34,327 bases of DNA, taken from positions 44,391 to 78,717 of the forward strand of contig FR899728.1 of the NCBI GenBank assembly GCA_000437275.1, given 5' to 3'. Positions 7,011-16,839 of the stretch are shown here, piece after piece. The notes under the pieces were generated by a model. The model had not been told where the DNA came from. It did no database searches and saw only the letters and a program-made list of their open reading frames with translations. The position numbers were made by a program, and so were the translations under genes. Within the stretch, counting starts at the first letter, position 1, and each line of letters opens with the position of its first letter. The stretch comes from Clostridium sp. CAG:411 (GTDB taxonomy: Bacteria; Bacillota; Clostridia; Lachnospirales; Lachnospiraceae).

Positions 7011-8792
7011 TTATTCCTCCAGATCATTGGACTTCATTTGCCGTAATTGGTATACATAAATGCGGTTTTCGTTTGCATCTCGGTAGTTGGTAAGTTCATC
7101 TACAAGGTTAAATTGCCCTATTTTTGCAATCTTATCTATAGTAGAGTTTATGTAATCTTCATCCGTAACATATACAATCATTCGCGTTTGGGAAAGAAAA
7201 GCTGTGTTCTTTTTGAGTGATTTTATATCTTCTTTTTTCAAAATAAGAGAATGTGCGTATTGTTGCAATTCTAAAATATGATCGGATGTTTGAAAATTAT
7301 CTGAGGCAAGAAAAATGCAATAATCTTTTTGATGTGCAGCAGCTAAAGTAGTTTGCTCGATATAAGTGCTGTAAGTATAATCGAGAGGCGTGGTGAATAG
7401 GTTAAGGAAGCAAAAAATCAGGGCGATGACAATGCTAAATATGCCACTATTATATTCTGAATGAATAGCAGCATTAAGGAGTCGGTAGCACAAGTAGGAC
7501 AACATTAGGGTTATAAAAGGCAAAAGTGTAATAAGAATAAAGTAGTTTTCGTCCTGATAGATAGTGGATAGCGTGAAAAAAGAAAGAACAAGTACGCCAC
7601 CAATAAATAAATCAGTCAAATCACCAGTACGGAGTCGTTCTGTAAAAATGGATAAATGCTCACGAAAACTTCCTTTTTTTAAGCAACTTGCCAATACAAT
7701 AAGAAGTAACATAAAAAGAACTACTAACATTTTAGTATGTGTAAAAAGTTGGTTTGCTATAATGGTTAAAATGGAAGAACAGTTCTGTTGAAGAAACGGT
7801 ACTTGAAACATAGCATTAACGTTAGTTTTTTGCGTGAAAAAGATTGTGCCTATGTGTAATACAAATGCAGGGTAAATAAGCGAAGTAATAAGCAAGGAAA
7901 GGATGCATTGTAACAGATAGAGTAGGCAATCTTTAAAGCGTTTCATGAAAAGTAAAGTAATCAAAAGGCAGATTCCAATTGTACAGAAGAAGAGGAGGTA
8001 GCTGTAGTCGGTAAGAAGTGCCAATATATTTATGATTCCCATTGCTTCCAACAAAAAGATTGGAATAGAGTTTCTGCGTAAAGCGGAAAGATGCATTTCT
8101 GTAATGAAAAGAATAAAGAAAAGTAGCATAATATAAGGGGTAGAACATAACAGGGTAGAAAGACATCCGATACTAAGTGCAAAGAGGAAAGAACCTGCCA
8201 GTCCTGCCCAGGATGCATGTAAATATCGTTTTGCGATTCCTAACAGCAAATAGGAAGATAGGAATAGAAAGATTGCGTTGATAAAAAAGCCAAGACGGTG
8301 TAAATGAAAGCCGTCTAAAAAGGAACTGATGGTATGCAAAATATAATAGTAGAGGGGTGCTTTCTGGCTTAAAATACAATTTTTAGTTACTTGTTTATAC
8401 TGAAAGGTATTGCCATTAGAAACAGATAACAGATTCGTATAATAGGTATCATTTAACCAAATCTGTTGATTGTTTTCAGAAGTGGAAGTGGCTAATACGG
8501 AATTATGATTTGGATTTTTTTCTATTTCGTTCAATAATTGAAAAGAATTAATTAGAGATAGAATACAGGGAGTGTCAAAAAAGTTTTCCTGTATATCTTC
8601 TGTATTATATACATTTGTATGATAGGGATTATCATCTGAATTTTCAGAGGAATTTGCGATGGTAAAATTTTCACCTTCTTGAAAGGAAATACCATTTTTT
8701 TCAGAAAGATAATGGTTATAAGCGAAGCCTAGAATAAAAATCATTGCGATAAAAAGCAATATTTTCTGTGTTATGTATTCTTTTTCAAACAT
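7011..8792 (-). CDS. GT-C-like polytopic membrane protein, possible glycosyltransferase
   Basis: 593 residues. The start is ATG at 8792, 8 nt after GGGAGG; an in-frame TTG two codons upstream lies only 2 nt from that site. After one N-terminal helix comes an extracellular segment of about 110 residues, then about ten further membrane helices (for example RLGFFINAIFLFLSSYLLLG and YIMLLFFILFITEM), and a soluble C-terminus of about 110 residues. The motif QKAPLYYYILHTISSFLDGF followed by HLHRLGFF matches the PLYY...L region of the PMT/ArnT-like GT-C superfamily, which transfers sugars from lipid phosphates. The usual acidic catalytic pair in the first loop could not be assigned. It is monocistronic, with a palindrome in its promoter. 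Superfamily moderately sure; donor and acceptor unknown. Confidence 0.6.
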   Translation of the reverse strand: MFEKEYITQKILLFIAMIFILGFAYNHYLSEKNGISFQEGENFTIANSSENSDDNPYHTNVYNTEDIQENFFDTPCILSLINSFQLLNEIEKNPNHNSVLATSTSENNQQIWLNDTYYTNLLSVSNGNTFQYKQVTKNCILSQKAPLYYYILHTISSFLDGFHLHRLGFFINAIFLFLSSYLLLGIAKRYLHASWAGLAGSFLFALSIGCLSTLLCSTPYIMLLFFILFITEMHLSALRRNSIPIFLLEAMGIINILALLTDYSYLLFFCTIGICLLITLLFMKRFKDCLLYLLQCILSLLITSLIYPAFVLHIGTIFFTQKTNVNAMFQVPFLQQNCSSILTIIANQLFTHTKMLVVLFMLLLIVLASCLKKGSFREHLSIFTERLRTGDLTDLFIGGVLVLSFFTLSTIYQDENYFILITLLPFITLMLSYLCYRLLNAAIHSEYNSGIFSIVIALIFCFLNLFTTPLDYTYSTYIEQTTLAAAHQKDYCIFLASDNFQTSDHILELQQYAHSLILKKEDIKSLKKNTAFLSQTRMIVYVTDEDYINSTIDKIAKIGQFNLVDELTNYRDANENRIYVYQLRQMKSNDLEE

Positions 8793-8833
8793 GGACAAAT
8801 CCTCCCTTTTGTGATGACCCTTCGTATTGTATT

Positions 8834-8862
8834 ATTGTACCATACTTTGTATACAAAGTAAA
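8834..8862 (-). promoter_or_regulatory. Promoter with 18-bp palindromic operator
   Basis: On the minus strand TTTACT (8862-8857), 17 nt, TACAAT (8839-8834). The -35 and spacer overlap the perfect palindrome TACTTTGTATACAAAGTA (8843-8860). Its core TTGTATACAA has the layout of GntR/FadR-type operators. A partial second copy, TTGTATAC, lies at 8936-8943. No GntR-type regulator is encoded in the window. Confidence 0.6.
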
Positions 8863-9272
8863 AATATGGCAGATGGTTGTTTAAACATGAAATTATGTGC
8901 AACATGTGGTAGATGCTTTTGACAAACAGGGCAATTTGTATACTGTAGATAGGTGTGGACAAAATCCATATAAGTAAAATGCCAAACTATAGTATAGATT
9001 TTTAGCTAATATGTATAGTAATGGCTTATGAAAAAAAGTAAAAATTTTTTTAACTTTTCATAGGAGAAAGCGTTATGTAGTTGCCTATTTCAGGAGGAAC
9101 TGTGTTAGCTCATTCTTTACTTGAAAAGTAAAAAATGGTATTATTTTAGTAGACGATAAAATGGTAGATTTAGTTACATACAAACCTGTTGCGGGTGTGA
9201 ATTTTTTGGCAATCAGGAGAAGTTGTCAGATAGGTAATACAAGTTTGTGAACATCTATAGACAGAAGGAAAA
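8863..9272. other. Gene-free stretch before glgB
   Basis: No gene is seen. TTGACA at 8919-8924 is followed after only 14 nt by TATACT, an unfavourable spacing. An AGGAGG at about 9091-9096 precedes a nine-codon GTG frame only. No convincing glgB promoter was identified. Confidence 0.4.
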
Positions 9273-11888
9273 ATGGAGGGTATGAGTGATATGACATTAG
9301 AGGATCAGGTTTACGAATTAATGGATTGGGCAAGAATTGAAGCGGTAGTTTATTCGGAAGAAGATCAACCGCATGAATTTTTGGGTGCACATGTAATAGA
9401 AGAAGGAATTCTTGTGCAGGCATTTTTACCAGATGCACAAAAGGTATGGGTGAAAAATGTTCGCACAGGAAAAGAGACAGAGATGTTTTTAGAGGATGAA
9501 GCGGGATTTTTTGCTACACTTTTGAAAGGAAAACGCATTCCAAAATATAGGTATGTAGTTGAAACAAAAACAGGAGAAAAAATAGAAATTGTTGATCCAT
9601 ATATGTTTGAATCAACCGTAGATGCAGAAGATGAGACACGCTTCTTAAATGGGATTCATTATGAAGTATATGAGAAGCTAGGGGCACATCCTATGGAGAT
9701 AGATGGAATAGCGGGTGTGGCATTTGCGGTATGGGCACCGAATGCACTTCGAGTAAGTGTAGTGGGAAGTTTCAATCAGTGGAACGGAAAGATACACCAG
9801 ATGCGAAGACTGCCTGACTCAGGGATCTTTGAATTATTTATTCCGGGAGTAGAAGTAGGCAGTTTGTACAAATACGAAATAAAATTGCGTGGAGATATTA
9901 CATTTTTAAAAGCAGACCCTTATGCAAATGCAGCAGAAGTAAGACCGGATACTGCCAGCATTGTTACGGACTTAAATACATTTCAATGGAAAGACGAATC
10001 ATGGTTAAAGGATCGGGAGAAAAAGGATTTTTTTGCAGAACCTATCAATGTATATGAGGTACATCTAGGCTCATGGATGAAAAAGGAAAGTGAAGCTTCG
10101 GAAGAAGAATTTTACAATTACCGAGAGTTAGCGCCAATGCTTTCTAAATATATCAAAAAGATGCATTATACCCATATTGAACTTATGCCAATTATGGAGC
10201 ATCCACTGGATGAGTCATGGGGGTATCAGGTAACAGGTTATTATGCGGCTACTGCTCGTTATGGAACACCGCAAGATTTTATGTATTTTGTGGATTATAT
10301 GCACAAGCAAGGTATTGGCGTGATATTAGACTGGGTACCTGCTCATTTTCCAAGAGATACATTTGGACTTGCAAATTTTGATGGAAGTTGTTTGTATGAG
10401 AATCCAGACCCGAGACGCGGAGCACATCCGGATTGGGGAACATTAATTTTTGATTTTGGAAAACCACAGGTGAACAACTTTTTGATTTCCAATGCATTGT
10501 TCTGGGTAGAGAAATTCCATGCAGATGGATTGCGGATGGATGCGGTTGCGTCTATGTTATATTTGGATTACGGTAGAAAAGATGGGGAATGGTTACCTAA
10601 TATTTATGGTGGAAACGAAAATCTGGAAGTAGAACAGTTACTAAAAAAACTAAATTCTCTTATGCATAAAAAGCATAAAGGAGTGCTTATGATTGCAGAA
10701 GAATCTACCGCGTGGCCTAAGGTTACTGGAAGTGTAGAGGAAGATGGACTTGGGTTTGACTTTAAATGGAATATGGGGTGGATGAATGATATGCTTGGTT
10801 ATATGAAAATTGATCCATTATTCCGTAAAGGAAATCACAATGCATTGACATTTGGTATGATTTATCAGTATACAGAGAATTTCATGCTTGTATTTTCTCA
10901 TGATGAAGTGACACATGGAAAGGGTTCTATGATACAGAAAATGTATGGAACCTATGAGCAAAAGTTTGCAAATCTTCGATGCTTATTGGGGTATACTATG
11001 ACACATCAGGGGAAAAAGCTATTGTTTATGGGACAAGACTTTGGACAGTTTGATGAATGGAATGAAAAAGAAGGTCTGCAATGGAATCTAATTGAAGAAT
11101 ATGAAATGCATAAAAAGATGCAGGAGTATACGAAAGCATTGAATCAGTTCTATTTAGAGAATCCAGCATTATATCAAATGGATGGGGAACCGGATGGCTT
11201 TGAATGGATTAACTGTATTGATTCAGAACATAGTATTATTTCCTTCCTTCGTAAAGATGGAAAAGAGGAAGACACTTTATTAGTAATATGCAACTTTACG
11301 CCTGTAACCTATGAAGCATTTCAGATTGGGGTGCCATTTAAAGGAAAATATAAGGAGATTTTTAATAGTGACCGAAGGGAATATGGCGGAGATGGAAATG
11401 TAAATCCACGTTTGAAACAATCAAAGTCAGAGAGTTTTGATGAACGGGAGCAGTCCATTACTATAACAGTGCCGCCGTTGGGAATTTCAGTATTTCGTTG
11501 TACACCTCTTTCTGTAAAGGATGAGAAAGTGAAACGAACAACCAAAAAACAGGCGGCTGCACCGGAAAAACGGAAAACGAAGGCAAAAAAAGTCAGCCTG
11601 AAAGCGCTGGAAGAGAATCGGGCAAAAAAGAAAGAGGAGGTAGAAGAAAAGGTCGTTGTCAATGAAATGGAAAAGGCATTGGCAAAAAAGGCTGTATTTG
11701 AGCAAACTTTGTCAGAACAGACCCAAGGCATTCGTATAGAAAAGAAAAAAGCAGAGAAAGCAACGAAGAAGATAGAAGATATTGCAGAAGATTTAAAGAG
11801 ACAAACGAATATTATTGAAATAAAAACAGAAACTTCTAAAGAAGAAGTAGAAAAAAAGAAGTCCAAAAGAGGGAAATCAAAAAAATAA
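9273..11888 (+). CDS. glgB: 1,4-alpha-glucan branching enzyme with charged C-terminal tail
   Basis: 871 residues. It makes alpha-1,6 branches in glycogen in the cytoplasm. An N-terminal glucan-binding/CBM48 pair (about 1-240) precedes the GH13 catalytic barrel. Conserved regions: DWVPAHFP, GLRMDAVASM (nucleophile Asp423), MIAEEST (acid/base Glu476) and SHDEVTHG (Asp544), plus the GlgB signature NIYGGNEN. The family-typical protein ends near residue 745 (ISVFRC). About 125 further residues are extremely rich in Lys, Glu and Ala (KRKTKAKKVSLKALEENRAK, then KKSKRGKSKK) and predicted helical. AGAAGGA precedes ATG 9273; ATG 9291, spaced 11 nt from GGAGG, is an alternative. An mscS gene follows after 25 nt. 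No other glycogen genes are in the window. Confidence 0.93.
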   Translation: MEGMSDMTLEDQVYELMDWARIEAVVYSEEDQPHEFLGAHVIEEGILVQAFLPDAQKVWVKNVRTGKETEMFLEDEAGFFATLLKGKRIPKYRYVVETKTGEKIEIVDPYMFESTVDAEDETRFLNGIHYEVYEKLGAHPMEIDGIAGVAFAVWAPNALRVSVVGSFNQWNGKIHQMRRLPDSGIFELFIPGVEVGSLYKYEIKLRGDITFLKADPYANAAEVRPDTASIVTDLNTFQWKDESWLKDREKKDFFAEPINVYEVHLGSWMKKESEASEEEFYNYRELAPMLSKYIKKMHYTHIELMPIMEHPLDESWGYQVTGYYAATARYGTPQDFMYFVDYMHKQGIGVILDWVPAHFPRDTFGLANFDGSCLYENPDPRRGAHPDWGTLIFDFGKPQVNNFLISNALFWVEKFHADGLRMDAVASMLYLDYGRKDGEWLPNIYGGNENLEVEQLLKKLNSLMHKKHKGVLMIAEESTAWPKVTGSVEEDGLGFDFKWNMGWMNDMLGYMKIDPLFRKGNHNALTFGMIYQYTENFMLVFSHDEVTHGKGSMIQKMYGTYEQKFANLRCLLGYTMTHQGKKLLFMGQDFGQFDEWNEKEGLQWNLIEEYEMHKKMQEYTKALNQFYLENPALYQMDGEPDGFEWINCIDSEHSIISFLRKDGKEEDTLLVICNFTPVTYEAFQIGVPFKGKYKEIFNSDRREYGGDGNVNPRLKQSKSESFDEREQSITITVPPLGISVFRCTPLSVKDEKVKRTTKKQAAAPEKRKTKAKKVSLKALEENRAKKKEEVEEKVVVNEMEKALAKKAVFEQTLSEQTQGIRIEKKKAEKATKKIEDIAEDLKRQTNIIEIKTETSKEEVEKKKSKRGKSKK

Positions 11889-11913
11889 ATAGAATAGAAA
11901 GGAAACAATAGAC

Positions 11914-12870
11914 ATGAATGTGAAGTTGGCTATGACAAACTGGATTGTAGCATTTAGTGACAAGCAAGGAATGGATCTGTTACCAGAAGATACGCCACCG
12001 GCGGCAGAACAAATATCATCCGTAAAAGATACGGTAACTTGGGTACAGAGTATGTTTAACTGGATAAAAAAGTACGCGATAGATGTAATATTGCCACTGG
12101 CAATAAAGATTATTATTGCCATCATTATTTTTCAGATAGGAAAATTTATATTAAAGAAACTGGTGAAATTTCTAAATCGTGCATTAGAAAAGAATAATGT
12201 AGAAGAAGGAACAAAACGCTTTTTATGCTCTATAGCAAATGGAGGCGGACAAGTTATACTGATTTTTCTTGTAGCATATTATTTAAACTTTGGCATAGGT
12301 GCCATTGTAGCGATGCTTGGTTCGGCTGGTCTGGCACTTGGTCTGGCGCTGCAAGGGAGTCTTGCAAATTTTGCAGGAGGAATTTTATTATTATATACAA
12401 AACCATTTCGTGTAGGTGACTATATATGTGCACTTGGAAATGAGGGTACAGTTGTTAATATTGATATTGTCTATACTACGCTTTTAATGCCAGACAATCG
12501 AAAAGTAGTATTACCAAATGGAAATCTGGCGAATACCAACATTGTGAATATTACGCATGATACGATGCGAAGAATTGATATTTTAGTTGGGGTGGATTAT
12601 GAATCGGATATTCGACAGGTAAAAGAAGTGCTATTAGAATTAGCACATCAATATCCACTTGTTTTACAGGATCAAAGTATTGATGTATTTGTAAATGATT
12701 TTGACTCCAGTGCAATTTCTATGGGTATGCGTGTCTGGGTTAGCACAGACGATTACTGGAAGGCAAAATGGGATTTGCAGGAACAGATAAAACTTATGTT
12801 TGACAAGAATCATATTTCGATACCATACGATAGAGTAGATGTAAAAATGTTAGGAAAAGAATCAAATTAA
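11914..12870 (+). CDS. mscS: Small-conductance mechanosensitive channel, MscS family
   Basis: 318 residues. It opens under membrane tension to release solutes on hypo-osmotic shock. It has an N-terminal amphipathic segment, membrane helices at about 55-80 and 105-130, and the pore-lining TM3 with the glycine/alanine pattern GSAGLALGLALQGSLANF. The cytoplasmic beta domain follows (FRVGDYI, VVLPNGNLANTNIVNIT) and the alpha/beta vestibule (RRIDILVGVDYESDI). Length fits the E. coli MscS type. AAAGGAAAC precedes the ATG. The gene starts 25 nt after glgB with no terminator between, so they are probably co-transcribed; glycogen and turgor control would be a plausible but unproven link. Confidence 0.92.
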   Translation: MNVKLAMTNWIVAFSDKQGMDLLPEDTPPAAEQISSVKDTVTWVQSMFNWIKKYAIDVILPLAIKIIIAIIIFQIGKFILKKLVKFLNRALEKNNVEEGTKRFLCSIANGGGQVILIFLVAYYLNFGIGAIVAMLGSAGLALGLALQGSLANFAGGILLLYTKPFRVGDYICALGNEGTVVNIDIVYTTLLMPDNRKVVLPNGNLANTNIVNITHDTMRRIDILVGVDYESDIRQVKEVLLELAHQYPLVLQDQSIDVFVNDFDSSAISMGMRVWVSTDDYWKAKWDLQEQIKLMFDKNHISIPYDRVDVKMLGKESN

Positions 12871-12937
12871 AAAAGTGCTTGCAATTAATGTTGAAATATG
12901 TTATGCTTATTTCGATGAAAAAATTCGTGAAGAACAA

Positions 12938-12974
12938 AGGCGTTCTCAAATGTTTATTTGAGGACGCTTTTTTT
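12938..12974 (+). terminator. Intrinsic terminator of glgB-mscS
   Basis: GCGTTCTCAAAT / ATTTGAGGACGC, one mismatch, 4-nt loop, followed by TTTTTTT. Confidence 0.9.
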
Positions 12975-13049
12975 ACGTTATGAAAGAATCCAATTAAAAT
13001 CTATTGAAAAAACTTCGCGATTAAAGAAAAGAATAAGCATCAAAGTCAT

Positions 13050-13078
13050 TTGACACAAAATGAAAGATATCGTATACT
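13050..13078 (+). promoter_or_regulatory. Consensus promoter of glnN
   Basis: TTGACA (13050-13055), 17 nt, TATACT (13073-13078). The start of transcription near 13085 rules out an upstream in-frame ATG at 13085 as the translation start. No GlnR-type operator or riboswitch was recognised. Confidence 0.8.
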
Positions 13079-13120
13079 TCCAATATGGAGTTACGAAAAA
13101 AGAAAGGATGTAGAAATCAT

Positions 13121-15232
13121 ATGGGACAGAATGTAATTGAAAATGTATTCGCAAAAGACGTATTTAATGACAGCGTTATGAGAGAACGTTTACCAAAGCC
13201 AATCTACAAGAAACTTAAAAAGATTATGGCTGAGGGACAGGACTTGGACATGGAAGTAGCAAATGCAGTTGCACACGCTATGAAAGAGTGGGCATTGGAG
13301 AGAGGTGCTACACATTATACACATTGGTTCCAGCCAATGACAGGTATTACAGCAGAGAAGCATGATTCTTTTATTCAGCCAGCAGGTGAAGGTGGAATAA
13401 TGTTAGAATTCTCTGGTAAGGAATTGGTAAAGGGTGAGCCAGATGCTTCTTCATTCCCTAACGGTGGTATTCGTGCCACATTTGAGGCAAGAGGATATAC
13501 AACATGGGATTGTACATCACCAGCATTCTTAAAGGAAGATGCAGCAGGTGTAATTCTTTGTATCCCAACAGCATTCTGTTCTTATACAGGAGAAGCCTTG
13601 GATAAGAAAACTCCATTACTTCGTTCTATGGAAGCAATCAGTAATCAAGCTGTTCGTGTATTACATGTTTTGGGAAAAGAGGATGTAAAGAATGTAAGTT
13701 GCTCCGTAGGACCAGAACAGGAATATTTCTTAGTTGATAGAGAAAAATATTTGCAGAGAGATGATTTAATCTTCACTGGTCGTACTTTATTTGGTGCAAT
13801 GCCTCCAAAGGGACAGGAATTAGATGATCATTATTTTGGAACTTTGAAAGAAAAAATTGCAGCATACATGAAAGAGTTAAATGAAGAATTATGGAAACTT
13901 GGTATTCTTGCAAAGACTCAGCATAATGAAGTTGCTCCTGCACAGCATGAGTTAGCACCAATTTATGCAACAGCTAATATTGCAACAGATCATAACCAGT
14001 TAGTTATGGAAATTATGAAGAAGGTTGCGAAGCGTCATGGTATGGAGTGCTTATTGCATGAAAAACCATTTGCTGGTGTAAATGGTTCTGGTAAGCATGA
14101 TAACTGGTCATTAGTTACCGATCAGGGTGAGAATCTATTAGATCCTGGAAAGAATCCTCATGAAAATACACAGTTCCAGTTGTTCCTTGCTGCAGTAATC
14201 CGTGCAGTTGATGACAATGCAGGATTGCTTCGATTGTCTGCATCTAACCCAGGAAATGACCATAGATTAGGAGCAAATGAAGCACCACCAGCAATCATTT
14301 CTATTTTCTTAGGAGAACAGTTGCAGGATGTTGTGGATCAGATTATAAAAAATGGTGATGCAACAAGCAGTATTTCAGGAGAAAAGCTTGTAACAGGTGT
14401 TAGTACATTACCTGATTTCATGAAAGATGCTACAGATAGAAATAGAACATCTCCATTTGCATTTACAGGAAATAAATTTGAGTTCCGTATGGTTGCATCT
14501 GCTTTATCTGTTGCAGGACCAAATACGATTTTAAATACAATCGTAGCAGATGTATTATCTGATTTTGCAGATCAGTTAGAAAAATCAGATGATGTAGAAA
14601 AGACATTACATGAGATTATTAAAAAGACTTTAACAGATCATCAAAAGGTTATCTTTAACGGTGACGGATATTCTGATGGTTGGGTAGCAGAGGCAGAGAA
14701 GAGAGGTCTTCCAAACATGAAGACTATGGTAGATGCTATTCCAGAATTAACATCAGAGAAGACCGTTGAGATGTTTGGTAGATTAGGTGTTATGGATAAG
14801 GTTGAATTAGAGGCTCGTGCAGAAATTGATTATGAGTCATACTCTAAGGCAATCAATATTGAGGCTAAGACTATGGTTGATATGGCAGGTAAGAAGTTTA
14901 TCCCAGCCGTTATCAATTATGTAACAGACCTTGCTGCATCTATCAACGAAATTAACGCAGCTTGTGGCGGTGTAAATGTAGATGTACAGTCTGATTTATT
15001 AAAGAAGGCTTCTGATCTATTAGCACAGGCACAGAAGGCTAAGATTGCATTAGAGACATCTATTGCAGAAGCAGCAACAAAAGAAGAGGGAACTGTTCAG
15101 GCAAACTTCTTCAAGGATGTTGTTAAGGCTGACATGGACGCACTTAGAACTCCAATTGATGAATTAGAAGTAATCGTTGGAAAAGAATATTGGCCAGTAC
15201 CATGTTACGCAGATTTATTATTTGAAGTATAA
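13121..15232 (+). CDS. glnN: Glutamine synthetase type III
   Basis: 703 residues, the length of GSIII and not the roughly 450 of GSI. The enzyme ligates ammonia to glutamate using ATP. Visible family motifs: FPNGGIRATFEARGYTTWD, VGPEQEYFLVDREKY with the metal-binding glutamates, NEVAPAQHELAPIYATAN, VNGSGKHDNWSL (ATP/glutamate-binding loop) and NPGNDHRLGANEAPPAI. The C-terminal helical extension (INEINAACGGVNVDVQSDLL) is typical of type III. ATG 13121 is preferred: AAAGGA lies upstream and the predicted transcript starts about 35 nt before it. It is monocistronic between two terminators, so nitrogen control would act at its own promoter. Confidence 0.96.
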   Translation: MGQNVIENVFAKDVFNDSVMRERLPKPIYKKLKKIMAEGQDLDMEVANAVAHAMKEWALERGATHYTHWFQPMTGITAEKHDSFIQPAGEGGIMLEFSGKELVKGEPDASSFPNGGIRATFEARGYTTWDCTSPAFLKEDAAGVILCIPTAFCSYTGEALDKKTPLLRSMEAISNQAVRVLHVLGKEDVKNVSCSVGPEQEYFLVDREKYLQRDDLIFTGRTLFGAMPPKGQELDDHYFGTLKEKIAAYMKELNEELWKLGILAKTQHNEVAPAQHELAPIYATANIATDHNQLVMEIMKKVAKRHGMECLLHEKPFAGVNGSGKHDNWSLVTDQGENLLDPGKNPHENTQFQLFLAAVIRAVDDNAGLLRLSASNPGNDHRLGANEAPPAIISIFLGEQLQDVVDQIIKNGDATSSISGEKLVTGVSTLPDFMKDATDRNRTSPFAFTGNKFEFRMVASALSVAGPNTILNTIVADVLSDFADQLEKSDDVEKTLHEIIKKTLTDHQKVIFNGDGYSDGWVAEAEKRGLPNMKTMVDAIPELTSEKTVEMFGRLGVMDKVELEARAEIDYESYSKAINIEAKTMVDMAGKKFIPAVINYVTDLAASINEINAACGGVNVDVQSDLLKKASDLLAQAQKAKIALETSIAEAATKEEGTVQANFFKDVVKADMDALRTPIDELEVIVGKEYWPVPCYADLLFEV

Positions 15233-15246
15233 TCATTCTTATAAAT

Positions 15247-15286
15247 AAGGCAGGAAAGTACCCTTTGGGTGCTTGCCTGTTTTTGT
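15247..15286 (+). terminator. Intrinsic terminator of glnN
   Basis: AGGCAGGAAAGTACCC pairs imperfectly with GGGTGCTTGCCT around a TTT loop, followed by GTTTTTG. Confidence 0.75.
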
Positions 15287-15350
15287 GTTCTTTGTTATAC
15301 TAAGCCTATATGCAAGTATGCAATTAAGAAGGATTGAGGGAGAGGGTATT

Positions 15351-16652
15351 ATGAAAAAATGGGTAATCGCTTTGACGGGGGGCATTCTTTTGGGGCTATT
15401 TTTGCTTGGAGGGAATCTTTTCGGAAATGGAAAAGGCATTGGAGCGTCTTATGATGGTTTTGAAGAGGTAAAGGCGGCATCTGCGGGAGCAATTACAGAA
15501 AGTCCGGAAAAGGATTTGACCGCACATTTCCACAAAAAGGTAATCTATTTATATCCAGGGAAATCGTCATACAATAAATTAGTAATTAATGGTGCATATG
15601 ACAGTATAAAGTGGACGGTGGGAAATCGCAAATACGCTAGTGTTACACAAGAGGGAAGAGTAAGCTTAAAGACGGCAGGAGCAGGAAAGAAGGTAATGGT
15701 GAGTGCTAAGATTTCGTACCATAGGAATGGAAAGAAGCAGAGCAAAACAGTTACCTATCTTTTGAAAGGGTCCGTACCTGTAAAAAAAATAAAAATAACA
15801 GCCAGCAAAAATTATGTGTTTGTTGGTAAAAAAATAAAATTAAAGGTAATGAATAAACCTGCAAAAGCGACCTCCCACAAGGTCGTGTGGAAGAGTAGCA
15901 ATATAAAATATGCAACAGTAAGTAAAAATGGGGTTGTGACTCCAAAGTCTGCGGGAGCAGGGAAAACTGTAATAATTACAGCAAAAGCAACAGATGGATT
16001 TGGTGCGGAAGCGACGTATAAATTACGCATTATTGACTTGAAGAAACCAATCATAGCATTGACCTTTGATGATGGACCATCTGTATTATATACGAAGCGA
16101 GTGTATCAGCAATTAAAAAAATATGATGCAAGAGCAACCTTTTTTGTGCTTGGATGTAATTTAGAAAAAAGTCAGGATGTGCAAAAAATAGTGAAAGCAT
16201 CCGCAAAATATGGAAACGAAATTGCATCTCATACCTATAATCACAAAAATCTTGCTACATTGTCAGTAAATGAAATCCAGACAGAGGTGTCTAGAACAGA
16301 ACAGTTGATAAAAAAGGTTACAGGTGTTGTACCGACATTGACCAGACCGCCATATGGTAGTATGAACGATACTGTAAAAAGTGCAATACATACACCGCTT
16401 ATTTTGTGGTCTATTGATACGAGAGACTGGCAGACAAGAAATGCGGATAAGACAGTAGACAGTGTATTAGGACATGTAAAAGATGGCGATATTGTACTAA
16501 TGCATGATGTTTACGACCAGACAGCAAGTGCAGCAGAACGTATTATTCCAGCGCTTGTTAAGGAAGGATATCAGCTTGTAACAGTATCAGAACTTGCTAC
16601 CTATAAGAAAGCAAAATTAAAAAATGGAACCAGTTATTGTACGATTCGATAG
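15351..16652 (+). CDS. Secreted polysaccharide deacetylase with Big-like domains
   Basis: 433 residues from ATG 15351; GAGGGAGAGGG lies upstream, whereas a longer frame from 15273 overlaps the glnN terminator. The N-terminal hydrophobic segment (MKKWVIALTGGILLGLFLLG) is a signal peptide or anchor. Two bacterial Ig-like (Big2-type) units follow at about 55-145 and 146-235, sharing WK..N.KYA.V...G.V..K.AGAGK. The NodB domain (about 236-425) has all five motifs: TFDDGPS (Asp240, Asp241), HTYNH (His294, His298), RPPYG (332-336), DTRDWQ and LMHD (His385). It is therefore an intact metal-dependent deacetylase, probably acting on peptidoglycan or another cell-wall glycan. The exact substrate cannot be read from sequence. 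Confidence 0.9.
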   Translation: MKKWVIALTGGILLGLFLLGGNLFGNGKGIGASYDGFEEVKAASAGAITESPEKDLTAHFHKKVIYLYPGKSSYNKLVINGAYDSIKWTVGNRKYASVTQEGRVSLKTAGAGKKVMVSAKISYHRNGKKQSKTVTYLLKGSVPVKKIKITASKNYVFVGKKIKLKVMNKPAKATSHKVVWKSSNIKYATVSKNGVVTPKSAGAGKTVIITAKATDGFGAEATYKLRIIDLKKPIIALTFDDGPSVLYTKRVYQQLKKYDARATFFVLGCNLEKSQDVQKIVKASAKYGNEIASHTYNHKNLATLSVNEIQTEVSRTEQLIKKVTGVVPTLTRPPYGSMNDTVKSAIHTPLILWSIDTRDWQTRNADKTVDSVLGHVKDGDIVLMHDVYDQTASAAERIIPALVKEGYQLVTVSELATYKKAKLKNGTSYCTIR

Positions 16653-16686
16653 TCAGAAAACTGTTAATAAGTTGGTTTAATAATAT

Positions 16687-16724
16687 AAGAGAGTTGTTCT
16701 TATTTAAGAACAACTCTCTTTAGT
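16687..16724 (+). terminator. Terminator between convergent deacetylase and fabH genes
   Basis: Perfect 15-bp stem AAGAGAGTTGTTCTT / AAGAACAACTCTCTT with loop ATTT. The T-run is short, but position and strength fit a bidirectional terminator. Confidence 0.75.
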
Positions 16725-16839
16725 TGTAAAGGCAATTGCCTTGTTTAGCATTGAAAAGTTTCCCAACAGAGAAATAGAATTTTAATTATTATAGAGGTAA
16801 TGCATGAATAAAATTTTTAGTACCACCTAAAAATAAATA

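Noticed and set aside
13085..13120. Longer GlnN start at ATG 13085
   Set aside because: It coincides with the predicted transcription start and has no ribosome binding site; ATG 13121 fits.
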